Assembly (NCBI RefSeq): GCF_023856365.1
Contig: NC_064541.1
Coordinates: forward strand, 25,026,214 to 25,090,213
DNA from: Brienomyrus brachyistius
Lineage: Eukaryota; Chordata; Actinopteri; Osteoglossiformes; Mormyridae
Direction of reading: 5' to 3'
Length of the DNA: 64,000 nucleotides
Shown in pieces: positions 34,991 to 46,240 of the stretch (its first letter is position 1; each line of letters begins with the position of its first letter). A program made the translations under genes and the position numbers. The notes under the pieces were generated by a model. It worked only from the letters and a program-made list of their open reading frames with translations. It ran no database searches and was not told the origin of the DNA.

Positions 34991-35270
34991 TTCATTGCTT
35001 ATTTGGGCGTGTCTGTGTAGCTGGAGTGTGTTCGCCTGTGTATGTGTTTGTGCATGTGGAGTGTGTTTACCCGTGTCTTTGCAGGTGGAAGGTGGAGTGT
35101 TCGCCTGTGTATGTATAGATGAAGTGTGTTCGCCTGTGTCTGTGTAGATGGAGTGTGTTCGCCTGTGTCTGTGTAGGTGGTGTGTGTTTGCCCGTGTCTG
35201 TGTAGGTGAAGTGTGTTCACCTGTGTTTGTGTCTGTGTAGGTGGAGTGTGTGTGTGAAACTGAATGTAAC
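34991..35270. repeat. Degenerate GT-rich tandem, unit of about 30 bp
   Basis: Repeated GTGTCTGTGTAG and GGAGTGTGTTCGCCTGTGT blocks recur with irregular spacing directly after the 43-bp array. It is more diverged, so presumably older. Confidence 0.8.
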
Positions 35271-36879
35271 AGACCTTAGTAAAAGTCATGTGAAAAATAG
35301 GCTGGTTAATGTCAAGTAACTGTCACAGTGGAAATCAATGTTGTTTTCTGCTGTAATTCGATACATTGTGAGCTTCACCAGCAGCCCCATTGTTTCAGTC
35401 ATGGTGTGTAGAGCTGGGAGGCAGCCCTCTCCCCTGTGTCACAGAGTGTCATGGGGAAGTTTGGTTTGTGTTGCATGGCATATAAAAATGCCGAATGTGG
35501 TTTGATTTTACAGCCTGAGGGTAAAACTGTGCGACAATGGGATCAGGGGAGCAGGCCCAAGGACTGTTTTGGGGGCATTTTCCTTTTCAGGGCATAAGGG
35601 AGACAGTGGACAAAGATATTGCCAGTCAATAGAACATCTAACCATCCCTTCATCTGTCTCCCTATAACTGCTTATTCAGTACAGGGTCATGGTGTATCCC
35701 ATGATGCAAAGGGTCAAACGCAAGGGACATCCTACAGTGCATGCCAGTACAACCAACAAAGCACTTTGAGAACACATAACGGTGAGATAAACTGAGCAAT
35801 TAGCAGCACCATGAAAACACTTCACACATCATGGAAAAGCACAAAATCAAAGCGTGTGTGTGAGGGTCACGAAACAAGCAAGATTAACGTAAAAGAAACA
35901 TGCATATGAGCAGCAGGTAAAATTAATCACCCTCAATATTATCATTTATATTAAATGGGATTTTGGTATTAAGATTCACATTTGTCATTCAACTGACAGC
36001 ATCAGGTTAGCGGGCATGATGTTCATCAGGTTTTTTAAGTAAAAAACTATTCCCTCTACAGGGCTTCATGAAAGGAGCTTGGGGAAGCATCTCCCGAAAG
36101 CTCGCACAAAAGACGAGCAAGCCCCAGTCCCAGCTCACGGATGCATTATTGATAAACTGACTGATAGGAGCTCTTAAGAGACAGGAAGTCTGAAAAGAAC
36201 CTCTTTGAAGCATACTAAATAAAAAACAAGCCCAGAGTAATACAAATTGGATACATTTATCCTCTTCTTCAAATGTCAAAGTCGGTTCCAAAAGTGTGAT
36301 GATGAAAGATGGGTAGCATCAAAGTTCTTGTTTTGTGTAAATGGTCGCAAGCTTGTTGGTGAGTAATTCTTAGAACTGCAGAAAATCTGTGCTTTTACAT
36401 TTGAAGTCTACAGTAGATCCATCATTAAACATTACATTATATTACAGTATATTATCAGCATTACGTTTTCAGTGGAGGTGGTAGGCTCCAACTGGCATTT
36501 CAACAACATCAGAAGCTCACTAGAGATGTACTATTTGAGGCCAGCTGGGGCCTTCTATAGCTCAGGTAGTTATAAGTGCATGAGAAACACTTATCAGTGT
36601 TTCAGCTCAACGTGGACTCAAAGGAGGTAATGGCAGAGAAGCGGGCATTGGCAAAACTTATGCACATCATTACCAACCCCATCATAACCTTTCCACAATA
36701 TCCTGGAACTCCTTAAGCCATTAGCTCATTCCCCTCCTGTGCTCTAGGAGGCGTTACTGGGTTTCTTTTCTGCTTGCTACCATTAGATTGTACATCAAGT
36801 AATCGTCCATCACTTCATCTTCACACTGTGGCCACCATGTCCCCAGTCAGAAGTAGATACTGAATGAGCATAGCGGCAC
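35271..36879. other. Intergenic stretch with a degraded SINE
   Basis: A minus-strand SINE tail fragment lies at about 35640-35830 (CTGCTTATTCAGTACAGGGTC is its typical text). I see nothing else identifiable. Confidence 0.45.
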
Positions 36880-37029
36880 AAAGGTGGAAATTTCGGGTCC
36901 AAAAAGCAAAAATCCAGACCAATGAGAAGTTGAGTACTCTGTAACTGTGACTCTTTAGGCTGAATTGGTAGGCTGAAACAAAATCTTGGTCTGGATTTTT
37001 ACCTTCTGGACCTGAAATTCCCACCTCTG
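36880..37029. mobile_element. Fold-back MITE, family 1 copy B
   Basis: Same family and orientation as 8440-8604: left end AGGTGGAAATTTCGGGTCC pairs with right end GGACCTGAAATTCCCACCTC, and the centre ACTCTGTAACTGTGACTCTT is shared. Confidence 0.8.
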
Positions 37030-37924
37030 GCAGTACATATATGAAACATTGCATTGACATTTGTACATGGCTCTCAGCTCATTAGGTACTCCTTCTTCCT
37101 AATGCAAACACCCTGCTTTTCCAAACAGTGAATCAAGAAGCTGTAACTGAACACATACGCTTCACAGACAGGGTCAAGAGGTTCACTTATTTGTTTGACT
37201 AAGCATTAGAACAGCTAATATGCCTAATCTAAGCATTTGAATGCGGTATGATTGTTAATGCCATACATGGTGGATCCCAAAACATGGCATCTCAAAAACA
37301 ACTGCTCTCCTGGGATGTTACCGCTGTTTGCATCTTAATTTCCCCTGTGAATATTAATGGATACAACTTCCTGCAGTGTTCAGTCACTATTCAGAATGAA
37401 AACCTGTTTACACATAAACAGCAATATACTGCCATGATTCTGTCCAGCCTGGTCTTCCTCTATATAACCATGGTAGGAGTCCACCTTGCAGGGGAACAGT
37501 CCACCCACCCATCTTCTAATCACTTATGGTCAGGGTCATTTGGAGCCTATCCCAGGCCTAGGACAATTACCTAATCTATTTCAGGTGGGACACTATGGTC
37601 TACTTTGGGTTTTACGAACTACTTTAAAACTGAAAGGCTCCTGTGTAAATTGTTGATTCATCTTGTACTTTTACTGCATTGTTTTCTTGATTGAAAGACT
37701 CATCCAGCCATTTCACATTAACATTAGAGACACATGCAGGATTATAGGAAACTGACCAATAAGCACACAGCGAGATCTCAGTGTTTAGGTTAAATCCAGG
37801 TCCCTTTCATTGAAATGGTTGAAACAGTAGTTTACAAACCCCATCTGAGCTCATAGTGTCCCTCCTGACATGGATTAGGTGGTCACCCTACCCAGGCAGC
37901 TGATCACACCCTGGTTGGGGTCTT

Positions 37925-38145
37925 TGGAAAGATACAAACACACACATATACACACACAGACTCTATGAGCAATTTATAGATGCCAATTATCATAACTGCA
38001 TGTCTTGTTTGGTTGCTAAGGAAACCAGAGTACTCAGAGAAACAGGGAGAATATACAAACTCCACAGACACAGAGAGCAGGAGGGACATGAACCATTGGA
38101 GATGTGAAGAAACTCTGCCGCTTTCCACTGAAGCATCATGCTGCC
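37925..38145 (-). mobile_element. Degraded tRNA-derived SINE, minus strand
   Basis: The text CAGGGAGAATATACAAACTCC with CACAGACACAGAGAGCAGGA and CATGCTGCCCT at the end is the reverse complement of the SINE body and head seen at 43625-43940 (TTTGCATGTTCTCCC in sense). Confidence 0.55.
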
Positions 38146-39324
38146 CTTTAGGAAATAATATTTAATAAAATGTGTCTGTTGAACAGTTTTCCAACAGCAT
38201 GCGGTGCGGTGCTCAGAGCTCAGTGTTAAAGCTTCTCTCATGAGTTTGAATCAGCCCATTTTGTCTCCAATGTGCCTGTATAGCCTGTAATTCTCATTGT
38301 TTCCTGACTGACCTACAATCGTCTCCAGCCTGCCCGGTGTCCTCTTTACAGCTCTTTCTTTTTTCATATCACCACTCCTCAGAGCTACCACTCAGAAAAG
38401 GGCTAGAGGGCACAGGCTCATTCATGCCAATAGACACACTTCATTCTGATTACTGCAGACACTCTGGAAGTGAGAGCATAGAACGACAGGTGCCGACTCG
38501 CTGAGATGTGTTTATCCTTAAGGTGTTACTGTAACACATTTTCTGGTTGGTTTGTGTTATTGTACAGGCATTGGGTGTTTGATTTGTTTCCTTTTGCCAT
38601 CATATTGAATGTAGCTGAGGTGTGGGAGGAGCTTGGAATCCCACCTTCACACACCATTACGCTCTCCCTGCCTGGTCCCCAATGAAGGTCAATTGTGACA
38701 CACCAGATGTCCAATTATTTGACTTTTCTTGATTCTGCTGTTAGTAACAGACACATTTTCTGTTAATAATTTGCTGTGGGATTAATTAAAGTGTTTTTTT
38801 ATGAAAGTCCCATTGAAGAGACTTTTTAATAAGTCGAGCTTTTACAAGTCACAAACTGTTGCTGTTGACTGTAATTAAACATAAACCTTACATGAACTGG
38901 TAAATATTAGTTATAAAATGAACTGTAAATATCGCCTCTATCCTTAAGTAAAAGTCTCACCCAAACTATGTGTGTGAGCACTAAATGTGAGACCTGCACA
39001 TCTGATGATGCTGATTCCATGTCCCATAACCACTCACAGGGTCTTTTGGCCACCATCTGCCATCATGAACTTGGTTATAGACCTATTGTGTTCTGCCACA
39101 AATACTGAACAGCCCAAGCATGCCTGAGCTGCAGTTATTTAAGCCTCTTTAGCAAAGGGTGCTGTGATCTAGGGGTCTTTACAGTTATCCTTCCCAGTTA
39201 GACATGGACATCCAGCATGATTATAGCATGGGGCTCAGCTTTGTAACTAATATGTGGTTCTACTCTTCTAAGTGAATGATTAATAAGCATGTAATATGAT
39301 TTACTAGAAAGTAAATGCCCTTTA

Positions 39325-39645
39325 AGGGCAGCACAGTGGCCCACTAATGAGCATCGTTGCTCACACCTTTGGGACTGGAGTTCGGGTCTCCACCCTGGCT
39401 CCACGTGTCGCTGTGGGCTTTCCCCTAGTTATTCCAGTCCCTCCCCCCCAAAAATCCAAAAACATGCTAAAGTAAACTTGAGTTGAATTGTATATTTACC
39501 TAAATTGTCCGTAGGTGTACATGGTGTGTATCCTGTAACGGGTTGGCAACCGTTCCTGGGTGGTTCCCTGCCTTTAGCTTCTGAGATAGGCTCCAGACCC
39601 CATGACCTTGAATAGAACAAGCCAACACAGAAAATGAATGGATAA
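39325..39645 (+). mobile_element. tRNA-derived SINE, plus strand
   Basis: The head reads GGGCAGCACAGTGGC with a B-box-like TGGAGTTCGGGTCTCC, followed by the body. The end contains GAGATAGGCTCCAGACCCC and GAAAATGAATGGATAAA, the family's usual tail. Confidence 0.7.
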
Positions 39646-40075
39646 ATACCATCTAACACTGAATATGTTTTTGAGCTACTCAGTATGGTCTCCAGATCAG
39701 TTTGCCTGATGTTTCATTTAATTTGCCGTTTAACTGGTTGCTTTCTACTGACAAACATCCTTCAAGGACAGCACATGTTTCTGCATCACTATACAGCAGT
39801 GAGCTGCCATTGGTCAGGTCCATTGCATTATAGGAAAGAGGTAAAGCTGTAATCTACTCCAGGTACTGTTTATTCGGTACTGTATAATATGCTAAATAAA
39901 ATGGCTTTAGAACAGATATCACAGTTGTACATTTAAAGACAGAAGTCATCTTGTAAATGTATGTGAAATTTCAAACAGTTTCCAAAGCTTACTTATGAAT
40001 TTGTTTTGCAATTTATTCATTTAAATAATATTCAGACTTACTTAATCTGCAATATACATAAGGACTGTCATGCCC

Positions 40076-40353
40076 GGCTCGTCCGCTCCTCGTGTGTGCC
40101 ACGCCCCGATTACCCACGTGTGCTTCCCTGATCGTACCCAGCTGTGTCTGATTACTTTGATTAGTCCTGTCCTATTTTAAGTCCTGGTCTTACCTCTTTC
40201 CCTTGTCTGTTATTGATGTTTGTGAGCGTCAGTACCCGTGATCTGTCCTGCCCGTCCGTAATTAAAATCCCTTTCCCCCGACTTAGGCGCACTTGCCTGC
40301 TTTCTGCCCGCTCGCCTGCCCGTACGCCTTACCCGCTTTCACCGATCGTGATA
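40076..40353 (+). mobile_element. TGTCA...TGACA dispersed element, copy 1
   Basis: The element begins TGTCATGCCCGGCTCGTCCG and ends CGATCGTGATA (a decayed TGACA end). It shares GTGTGCCACGCCC, ACCCACGTGTG, GTACCCAGCTGTGTC and TAAGTCCTGGTCT with the copy at 61628. TG...CA-type ends with an internal ATTAAA followed by a pyrimidine-rich end could mean a solo LTR, but the family is not identified. Confidence 0.65.
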
Positions 40354-40845
40354 AGAATCCATTTATTTAACTCAAAGATATTAATATAAAACATATATAA
40401 ATAACTTCTACAAACAGCTGGTTTATGAATATATTATTCACTTCACATTAACTTCAGCTGGATTTCACAAAATTAATGCTGACAGTTGTTCACATGAGAT
40501 TTCAAGTAGCATGTGTGAATAAGAATATAATCAGTTAAATAAATTTAAATCTTTAAATAAGCAAATTTTGATAACTGAACTAATAAATAATTGTAGGTCA
40601 TTGTTGACATTCTTCTTTTGGGATGGTATACAAATTGACTTCACATGAGAATGAGGGATCAGGATGGTATTGGTGTGATATTGTCTGAGAGATTATTTGT
40701 GGTTTGCGGACCTCTCTGGGGGGAATATATCAGTGAGGTATTGGGGAGTTGTTCCCATTCTAATCTCCAGATTTCAGAACAATACACAGCTCTGACAAAG
40801 GCACACCATGTCCTAATTTCAGCACCATGGACAACTCAAGCTCCA

Positions 40846-43429
40846 TCTTACACACCGCTGTCTGAGCCTTACGGACGGCTCCTTCTCACACGCCGCTGTC
40901 TGAGCCTTACGGACGGCTCCTTCTCGCACGCCGCTGTCTGAGCCTTACGGACGGCTCCTTCTCACACGCCTCTTTCTGAGCCTTACGGACGGCTCCTTCT
41001 CGCACGCCGCTGTCTGAGCCTTACGGACGGCTCCTTCTCACACACCTCTTTCTGAGCCTTACGGACGGCTCCTTCTCACACGCCGCTGTCTGAGCCTTAC
41101 GGACGGCTCCTTCTCGCACGCCTCTTTCTGAGCCTTACGGACGGCTCCTTCTCACACGCCTCTTTCTGAGCCTTACGGACGGCTCCTTCTCACACGCCTC
41201 TGTCTGAGACTTACGGACGGCTCCTTCTCGCACGCCTCTGTCTGAGCCTTACGGACGGCTCCTTCTCACACGCCGCTGTCTGAGCCTTACAGACGGCTCC
41301 TTCTCACACGCCTCTGTCTGAGCCTTACGGACGGCTCCTTCTCACACGCCTCTGTCTGAGCCTTACGGACGGCTCCTTCTCGCACTCCGCTGTCTGAGCC
41401 TTACGGACGGCTCCTTCTCGCACTCCGCTGTCTGAGACTTACGGACGGCTCCTTCTCGCACTCCGCTGTCTGAGCCTTACGGACGGCTCCTTCTCACACT
41501 CCGCTGTCTGAGACTTACGGACGGCTCCTTCTCACACGCCTCTGTCAGAGCCTTACGGACGGCTCCTTCTCGCACTCCGCTGTCTGAGCCTTACGGACGG
41601 CTCCTTCTCGCACGCCTCTGTCTGAGCCTTACGGACGGCTCCTTCTCGCACTCCGCTGTCTGAGCCTTACGGACGGCTCCTTCTCGCACGCCTCTGTCAG
41701 AGCCTTACGGACGGCTCCTTCTCGCACTCCGCTGTCTGAGCCTTACGGACGGCTCCTTCTCGCACGCCACTGTCTGAGCCTTACGGACGGCTCCTTCTCG
41801 CACGCCACTGTCTGAGCCTTACGGACGGCTCCTTCTCGCACGCCACTGTCTGAGCCTTATGGACGGCTCCTTCTCGCACGCCGCTGTCTGAGCCTTACGG
41901 ACGGCTCCTTCTCACACGCCTCTGTCTGAGCCTTAAGGACGGCTCCTTCTCGCACTCCGCTGTCTGAGCCTTACGGACGGCTCCTTCTCGCACGCCTCTG
42001 TCTGAGCCTTACGGACGGCTCCTTCTCGCACGCCTCTGTCTGAGCCTTACGGACGGCTCCTTCTCGCACGCCTCTTTCTGAGCCTTACGGACGGCTCCTT
42101 CTCGCACGCCTCTGTCTGAGCCTTACGGACGGCTCCTTCTCGCACGCCTCTGTCTGAGCCTTACGGACGGCTCCTTCTCGCACGCCTCTGTCTGAGCCTT
42201 ACGGACGGCTCCTTCTCGCACGCCGCTGTCTGAGCCTTACGGACGGTTCCTTCTCGCACGCCTCTTTCTGAGCCTTACGGACGGCTCCTTCTCGCACGCC
42301 TCTGTCTGAGCCTTACGGACGGCTCCTTCTCGCATGCCTCTGTCTGAGCCTTACGGACGGCTCCTTCTCGCACTCCGCTGTCTGAGCCTTACGGACGGCT
42401 CCTTCTCGCACTCCGCTGTCTGAGCCTTACGGACGGCTCCTTCTCGCACGCCGCTGTCTGAGCCTTACGGACGGCTCCTTCTCACACGCCTCTGTCTGAG
42501 CCTTAAGGACGGCTCCTTCTCGCATGCCGCTGTCTGAGCCTTACGGATGGCTCCTTCTCGCACGCCGCTGTCTGAGCCTTACGGACGGCTCCTTCTCGCG
42601 CGCCTCTTTCTGAGCCTTACGGACGGCTCCTTCTCGCACGCCTCTGTCTGAGCCTTACGGACGGCTCCCTCTTGCACGCCGCTGTCTGAGCCTTACGGAC
42701 GGCTCCTTCTCGCACGCCGCTGTCTGAGCCTTACGGACGGCTCCTTCTCGCACGCCGCTGTCTGAGCCTTACGGACGGCTCCTTCTCGCACGCCGCTGTC
42801 TGAGCCTTACGGACGGCTCCTTCTCGCACGCCTCTGTCTGAGCCTTACGGACGGCTCCTTCTCACACTCCGCTGTCTGAGCCTTACGGACGGCTCCTTCT
42901 CACACTCCGCTGTCTGAGCCTTACGGACGGCTCCTTCTCGCACGCCGCTGTCTGAGCCTTACGGACGGCTCCTTCTCGCACGCCTCTGTCTGAGCCTTAC
43001 GGACGGCTCCTTCTCGCACGCCACTGTCTGAGCCTTACGGACGGCTCCTTCTCGTACGCCTCTGTCTGAGCCTTACGGACGGCTCCTTCTCGCACGCCGC
43101 TGTCTGAGCCTTACGGACGGCTCCTTCTCGTACGCCTCTGTCTGAGCCTTACGGACGGCTCCTTCTCGCACGCCTCTGTCTGAGCCTTACGGACGGCTCC
43201 TTCTCGTACGCCTCTGTCTGAGCCTTACGGACGGCTCCTTCTCGCACGCCTCTGTCTGAGCCTTACGGACAGTTCCTTCTCACACTCTGCTGTCTGAGCC
43301 TTACGGACGGCTCCTTCTCGCACGCCTCTGTCTGAGCCTTACGGACGGCTCCTTCTCGCACGCCGCTGTCGGAGCCTAACGGACGGCTCCTTCTCACACA
43401 CCGCTGTCTGAGCCTTACGGACGGCTCCC
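40846..43429. repeat. 38-bp CpG-rich minisatellite, about 68 units
   Basis: The constant core is GAGCCTTACGGACGGCTC, then CTTCTCGCACGCCGCTGTCT. The period is exactly 38 bp: GAGCC falls at 40864 and at 43410, a difference of 67 x 38. Units differ at a few fixed positions only (CGCAC/CACAC/CGTAC; GCCGCTG/GCCTCTG/GCCACTG/TCCGCTG; TGTCT/TTTCT). Each unit has up to five or six CpGs and a GAGCC...GGCTC inverted pair. No long frame crosses the array, since 38 is not a multiple of three and each strand has a stop in one frame of the unit. Confidence 0.98.
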
Positions 43430-43624
43430 AGCCATCTGTCCTTGCTTCTCCACTGCAGGGTGATAGGTCTCCAATTTAGCACTACGCAGAGCTTCGCTCT
43501 GGTCCTTCGGGGGTTACTTCTTACCTGCTGCACTCAGCGTTTTCCTTAATGAAGGCAAATGGGAGAACAGAATTTCCCAGTTATAAATGAAATCTAGGAT
43601 TCAGTATTGTAATAAAATGATTGT

Positions 43625-43940
43625 ACGATGAGGCTGGCGCAGTGGGTAGCACTGTTGCCTCACAGCAAGAAGGTCCTGGGTTGGGTCCCGGGTCCATTCT
43701 GTGTAGAGTTTGCATGCTCTCCCCATGTTCGCGTGGGTTTCCGCTGGGGGCTCCGGTTTCCTCATATGGTCTAAAAGAGTGCAGGATAGGCTCATGGGTG
43801 AGTGTATGTGCCCTGCAGTGTGTTGGCAGCTGCCCAGAGTTGTTTCCTGCCTACGTCCATTGTTCCCGGGAATAGGCTCCAGTCCCCCCTGCGACCCCAG
43901 TTGTGATTATGTGGTTCCAGTGATGGATGGATGATGATGA
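43625..43940 (+). mobile_element. tRNA-derived SINE, best-preserved copy
   Basis: The A-box region reads GGCGCAGTGGGTAGCACTG and the B-box GGTCCTGGGTTGGGTCCC. The body has TTTGCATGCTCTCCCCATG and TTCCCGGGAATAGGCTCCAG, and the element ends in ATGGATGGATGATGATGA. Intact promoter boxes and the GGAT-type tail identify a teleost tRNA-SINE. Relatives in this window lie at 7285, 19870, 37925, 39325, 44540, 48125 and 53875. Confidence 0.8.
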
Positions 43941-44539
43941 AAAAGATTGCTGAGGGGAGGTGGTGACGTGACATGAAATTTTACTGTTACTTTTGCTGGG
44001 AGTTGAGTTGATGCAATATATATATCCAACAGGATCTAAGCTTAGTTGTTTATTAGCACTAATGAGATTAAACCTAATATGAGGCCAGCAGGGAGGTATG
44101 TTGGGGAACAGCGGTTAGCCTCAGCACCACACCAGTAGAAGCCCCGTCTTTATATAAAATTCGCCAAAGTTCTGGGAAAAGCTTGGCTAAATATAAAACA
44201 GCTTGTTTGAAGGAACAAAAACTTAATCGCACTATATTTCAAAGACTGGTTTAGAAAGGACAGAAGATCCATTTCCATAGGATGCTACACCAGGAACTAG
44301 GATCTCTAACTATGCTCACAAGCTGTTTTTCACCGTAATTACTAATTTAAGGAAGTATTCTGATAATTCCTCTTATGTCATGGATTTCAGTATTTCAGTT
44401 AAAGGATGTCAGAGGCAGTTTTGTAGTTTTGTGTGGGTCAGAGGTGGATACATAGTTTCACCAAGCTAGTTGAGTATAAAATATAGCACATCTTAAGTAC
44501 TCATCTGGGCTGATCTGAACATGCTGGAGCTTCTCCGTT

Positions 44540-44775
44540 GAACCACATGGTATAAGATGCCAGTCCATCACTGTGCAAAAACACACCATCACACACTGCG
44601 GACAATTTAGAGGTACCAATTAGCTTAGCGGCATGGTTTTGGACTGCGGGGTATAACCTGGGTATTTGGAGCAAATCCACACAGCACACGGAGAACATAT
44701 AAACTCCATACGTAACGCGGAAGTGGGGTTCGAACCCTCATTCCTGGGGCTACCCACTGAGCCACAGTACCAGAC
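44540..44775 (-). mobile_element. tRNA-derived SINE, minus strand
   Basis: The reverse complement reads as the SINE head and body: GGGGTTCGAACCCTCATTCC is the B-box on the minus strand and GAGAACATATAAACTCC the body. Confidence 0.65.
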
Positions 44776-45504
44776 TGCTTAACAATTAAAAATCCATTAT
44801 CACTGCATGAAGGGGTTGGTTCCCCGACCTGGCCCCTCTCCTAGAATATCTGTGTCCTTCCTCTCCTCCAGACTATATTTTTACAACTGGGTAAGACAGG
44901 AGCTCAGTGGGTAGCTATATATAGACACGGATCTATTCTCTTGGCATTTCGACAGACGGGGTGTCTGGGTTCTCTGTCAGCTGCAGGACTGAGGATCCCA
45001 TGAGACATCTTTGAAGGTGTTTATATATTAGCTCGTACAGACATAGCGCTAATGTCATGTAATAAGCCTCGGTGACCATAAATATGGTGGCATAATAAAA
45101 AGATGATAAAAACTTTTACAGGCACCTTTATGGGGTCTTTGTTAAACTGCAGTTTGTCTGGCCTCAGACCTGTTTGCCAACGTAGGCTTCTGCCAGGAGC
45201 TGAAACGTAGCTCTAAGGATTATCAAGGCACGCAAACCCTTCCGCCATGCTGAGGTCACAATCCTCATAGGTGCATGAAACATCCATCTTCGGTTATTTG
45301 CTCTAGCTAGAGATCAACTTATTATTAAATGCTGATGGTAGAAATATTGAGGTAATATTTCTGGCTCAGCTTGGATGACAAACATTTTCTCTTCGAAAAA
45401 TAATAGCTCAAAATGGAGAACCAGAACAGAAAACAAGCACATTTCGGTAAAAAAGGAGATGATCCCAGATCCCACACTGTATTTATTTACCCATTCCCTG
45501 ATTT

Positions 45505-45774
45505 TGTCATGCCCTGCTCATGCGATCCTCCCAGGTGCCACGTCCCCTCGCGACCTCGTGTGAAATCCCTGTATTACCAGCTGTTTCTCAATGTTGTCAA
45601 TGAGTCTCATGTACATAAGTCCGCGTTCAGCTATGTTTCCCGAGTCCGGTCATTAACATCATGCTGAGTTTGTTGCTTGTTCCGTTGCCCTGCTTGTCGA
45701 CTAAACCCCATATTATCCCTACCCTTGGAATCCTGCCTTTACTTCCTCGGTCCGTGCCCAGATATACTGTGACA
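45505..45774 (+). mobile_element. TGTCA...TGACA dispersed element, copy 2
   Basis: It begins TGTCATGCCCTGCTCATGCG and ends ATACTGTGACA. It shares the first part (CCTGCTCAT, GTGCCACGTCCC) with the copy at 61628 but is internally diverged. Confidence 0.5.
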
Positions 45775-45844
45775 GATTTATTAATGTTCACTATCTTTCA
45801 CTTATTCAGTTCCATTCACCTGTAACCCTGACCTAGATAAATGG

Positions 45845-46240
45845 TTTGAAATTCAATTAGATTTTATTTATATAGCATTTTAACAAGGAACATTGTCACA
45901 AAGCAGTTTACTGAGTCCCAGGCTAGTGGTCCCTAGAGCAGTGTTTACCAGTCCAGTCCATGTTTTTGCTGCCTCCCAGCTCCCTGCCAGACGGTTCACA
46001 TTTTTTATTTAAGCTCTGAGCTGGGAGGGAGCAAAAACATGGACTGTCTGCAAGTCCCCAAGGCTAGATTAGGAAACACTGCCTTAGACAGTAATTCTGA
46101 GATTTTCCTCGGAGGCGAGGAAAAGATCCCTCCAGAGGAAGAAACCCCGGGAGGAACCAGGCTGAAAGAGGAAGCCCATTCTCTGCTGGCTAACACAGGG
46201 CTGTAGGAGTTCACATTATTTAGTGAGGCGAATTAAGGCA
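45845..46240 (+). mobile_element. Dispersed teleost repeat carrying a nested MITE
   Basis: The outer repeat starts AAATTCAATTAGATTTTATT, continues CATTGTCACAAAGCAG, resumes after the insert, and ends with GGAAGAAACCCCGGGAGGAA and GGCTAACACAGGGCTGTAGG. This text is widespread in fish. A fold-back MITE of family 2 (about 45938-46085) interrupts it. Confidence 0.6.
45938..46085. mobile_element. Fold-back MITE, family 2 copy A (nested)
   Basis: The left end GAGCAGTGTTTACCAGTCC pairs with the right end GGAAACACTGC, and the inner CATGTTTTTGCTGCCTCCCA pairs with GGGAGGGAGCAAAAACATGG. Relatives lie at 56350-56490 and 60083-60245. Confidence 0.75.

Noticed and set aside
34824..35147. 107-codon frame with repeated Trp-Glu-Cys text
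   Set aside because: It is a translation of the 43-bp and GT-rich tandem repeats, not a conserved protein.
40645..40941. Open frame of 98 codons running into the 38-bp array
   Set aside because: It is an effect of the repeat sequence; a stop occurs in one of the three frames of each unit set and no domain is present.
40846..43429. Regular 38-bp repeats resembling a CRISPR array
   Set aside because: There are no unique spacers between repeats, the DNA is vertebrate, and the units are contiguous; this is a minisatellite.
43339..43533. Arg-rich minus-strand frame at the array end
   Set aside because: Its composition comes from the minisatellite unit and neighbouring non-coding DNA, with no start context or homology.
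43625..43940. A functional tRNA gene from the A- and B-box motifs
   Set aside because: The sequence does not fold into a full cloverleaf by eye and continues into a SINE body and GGAT-type tail.
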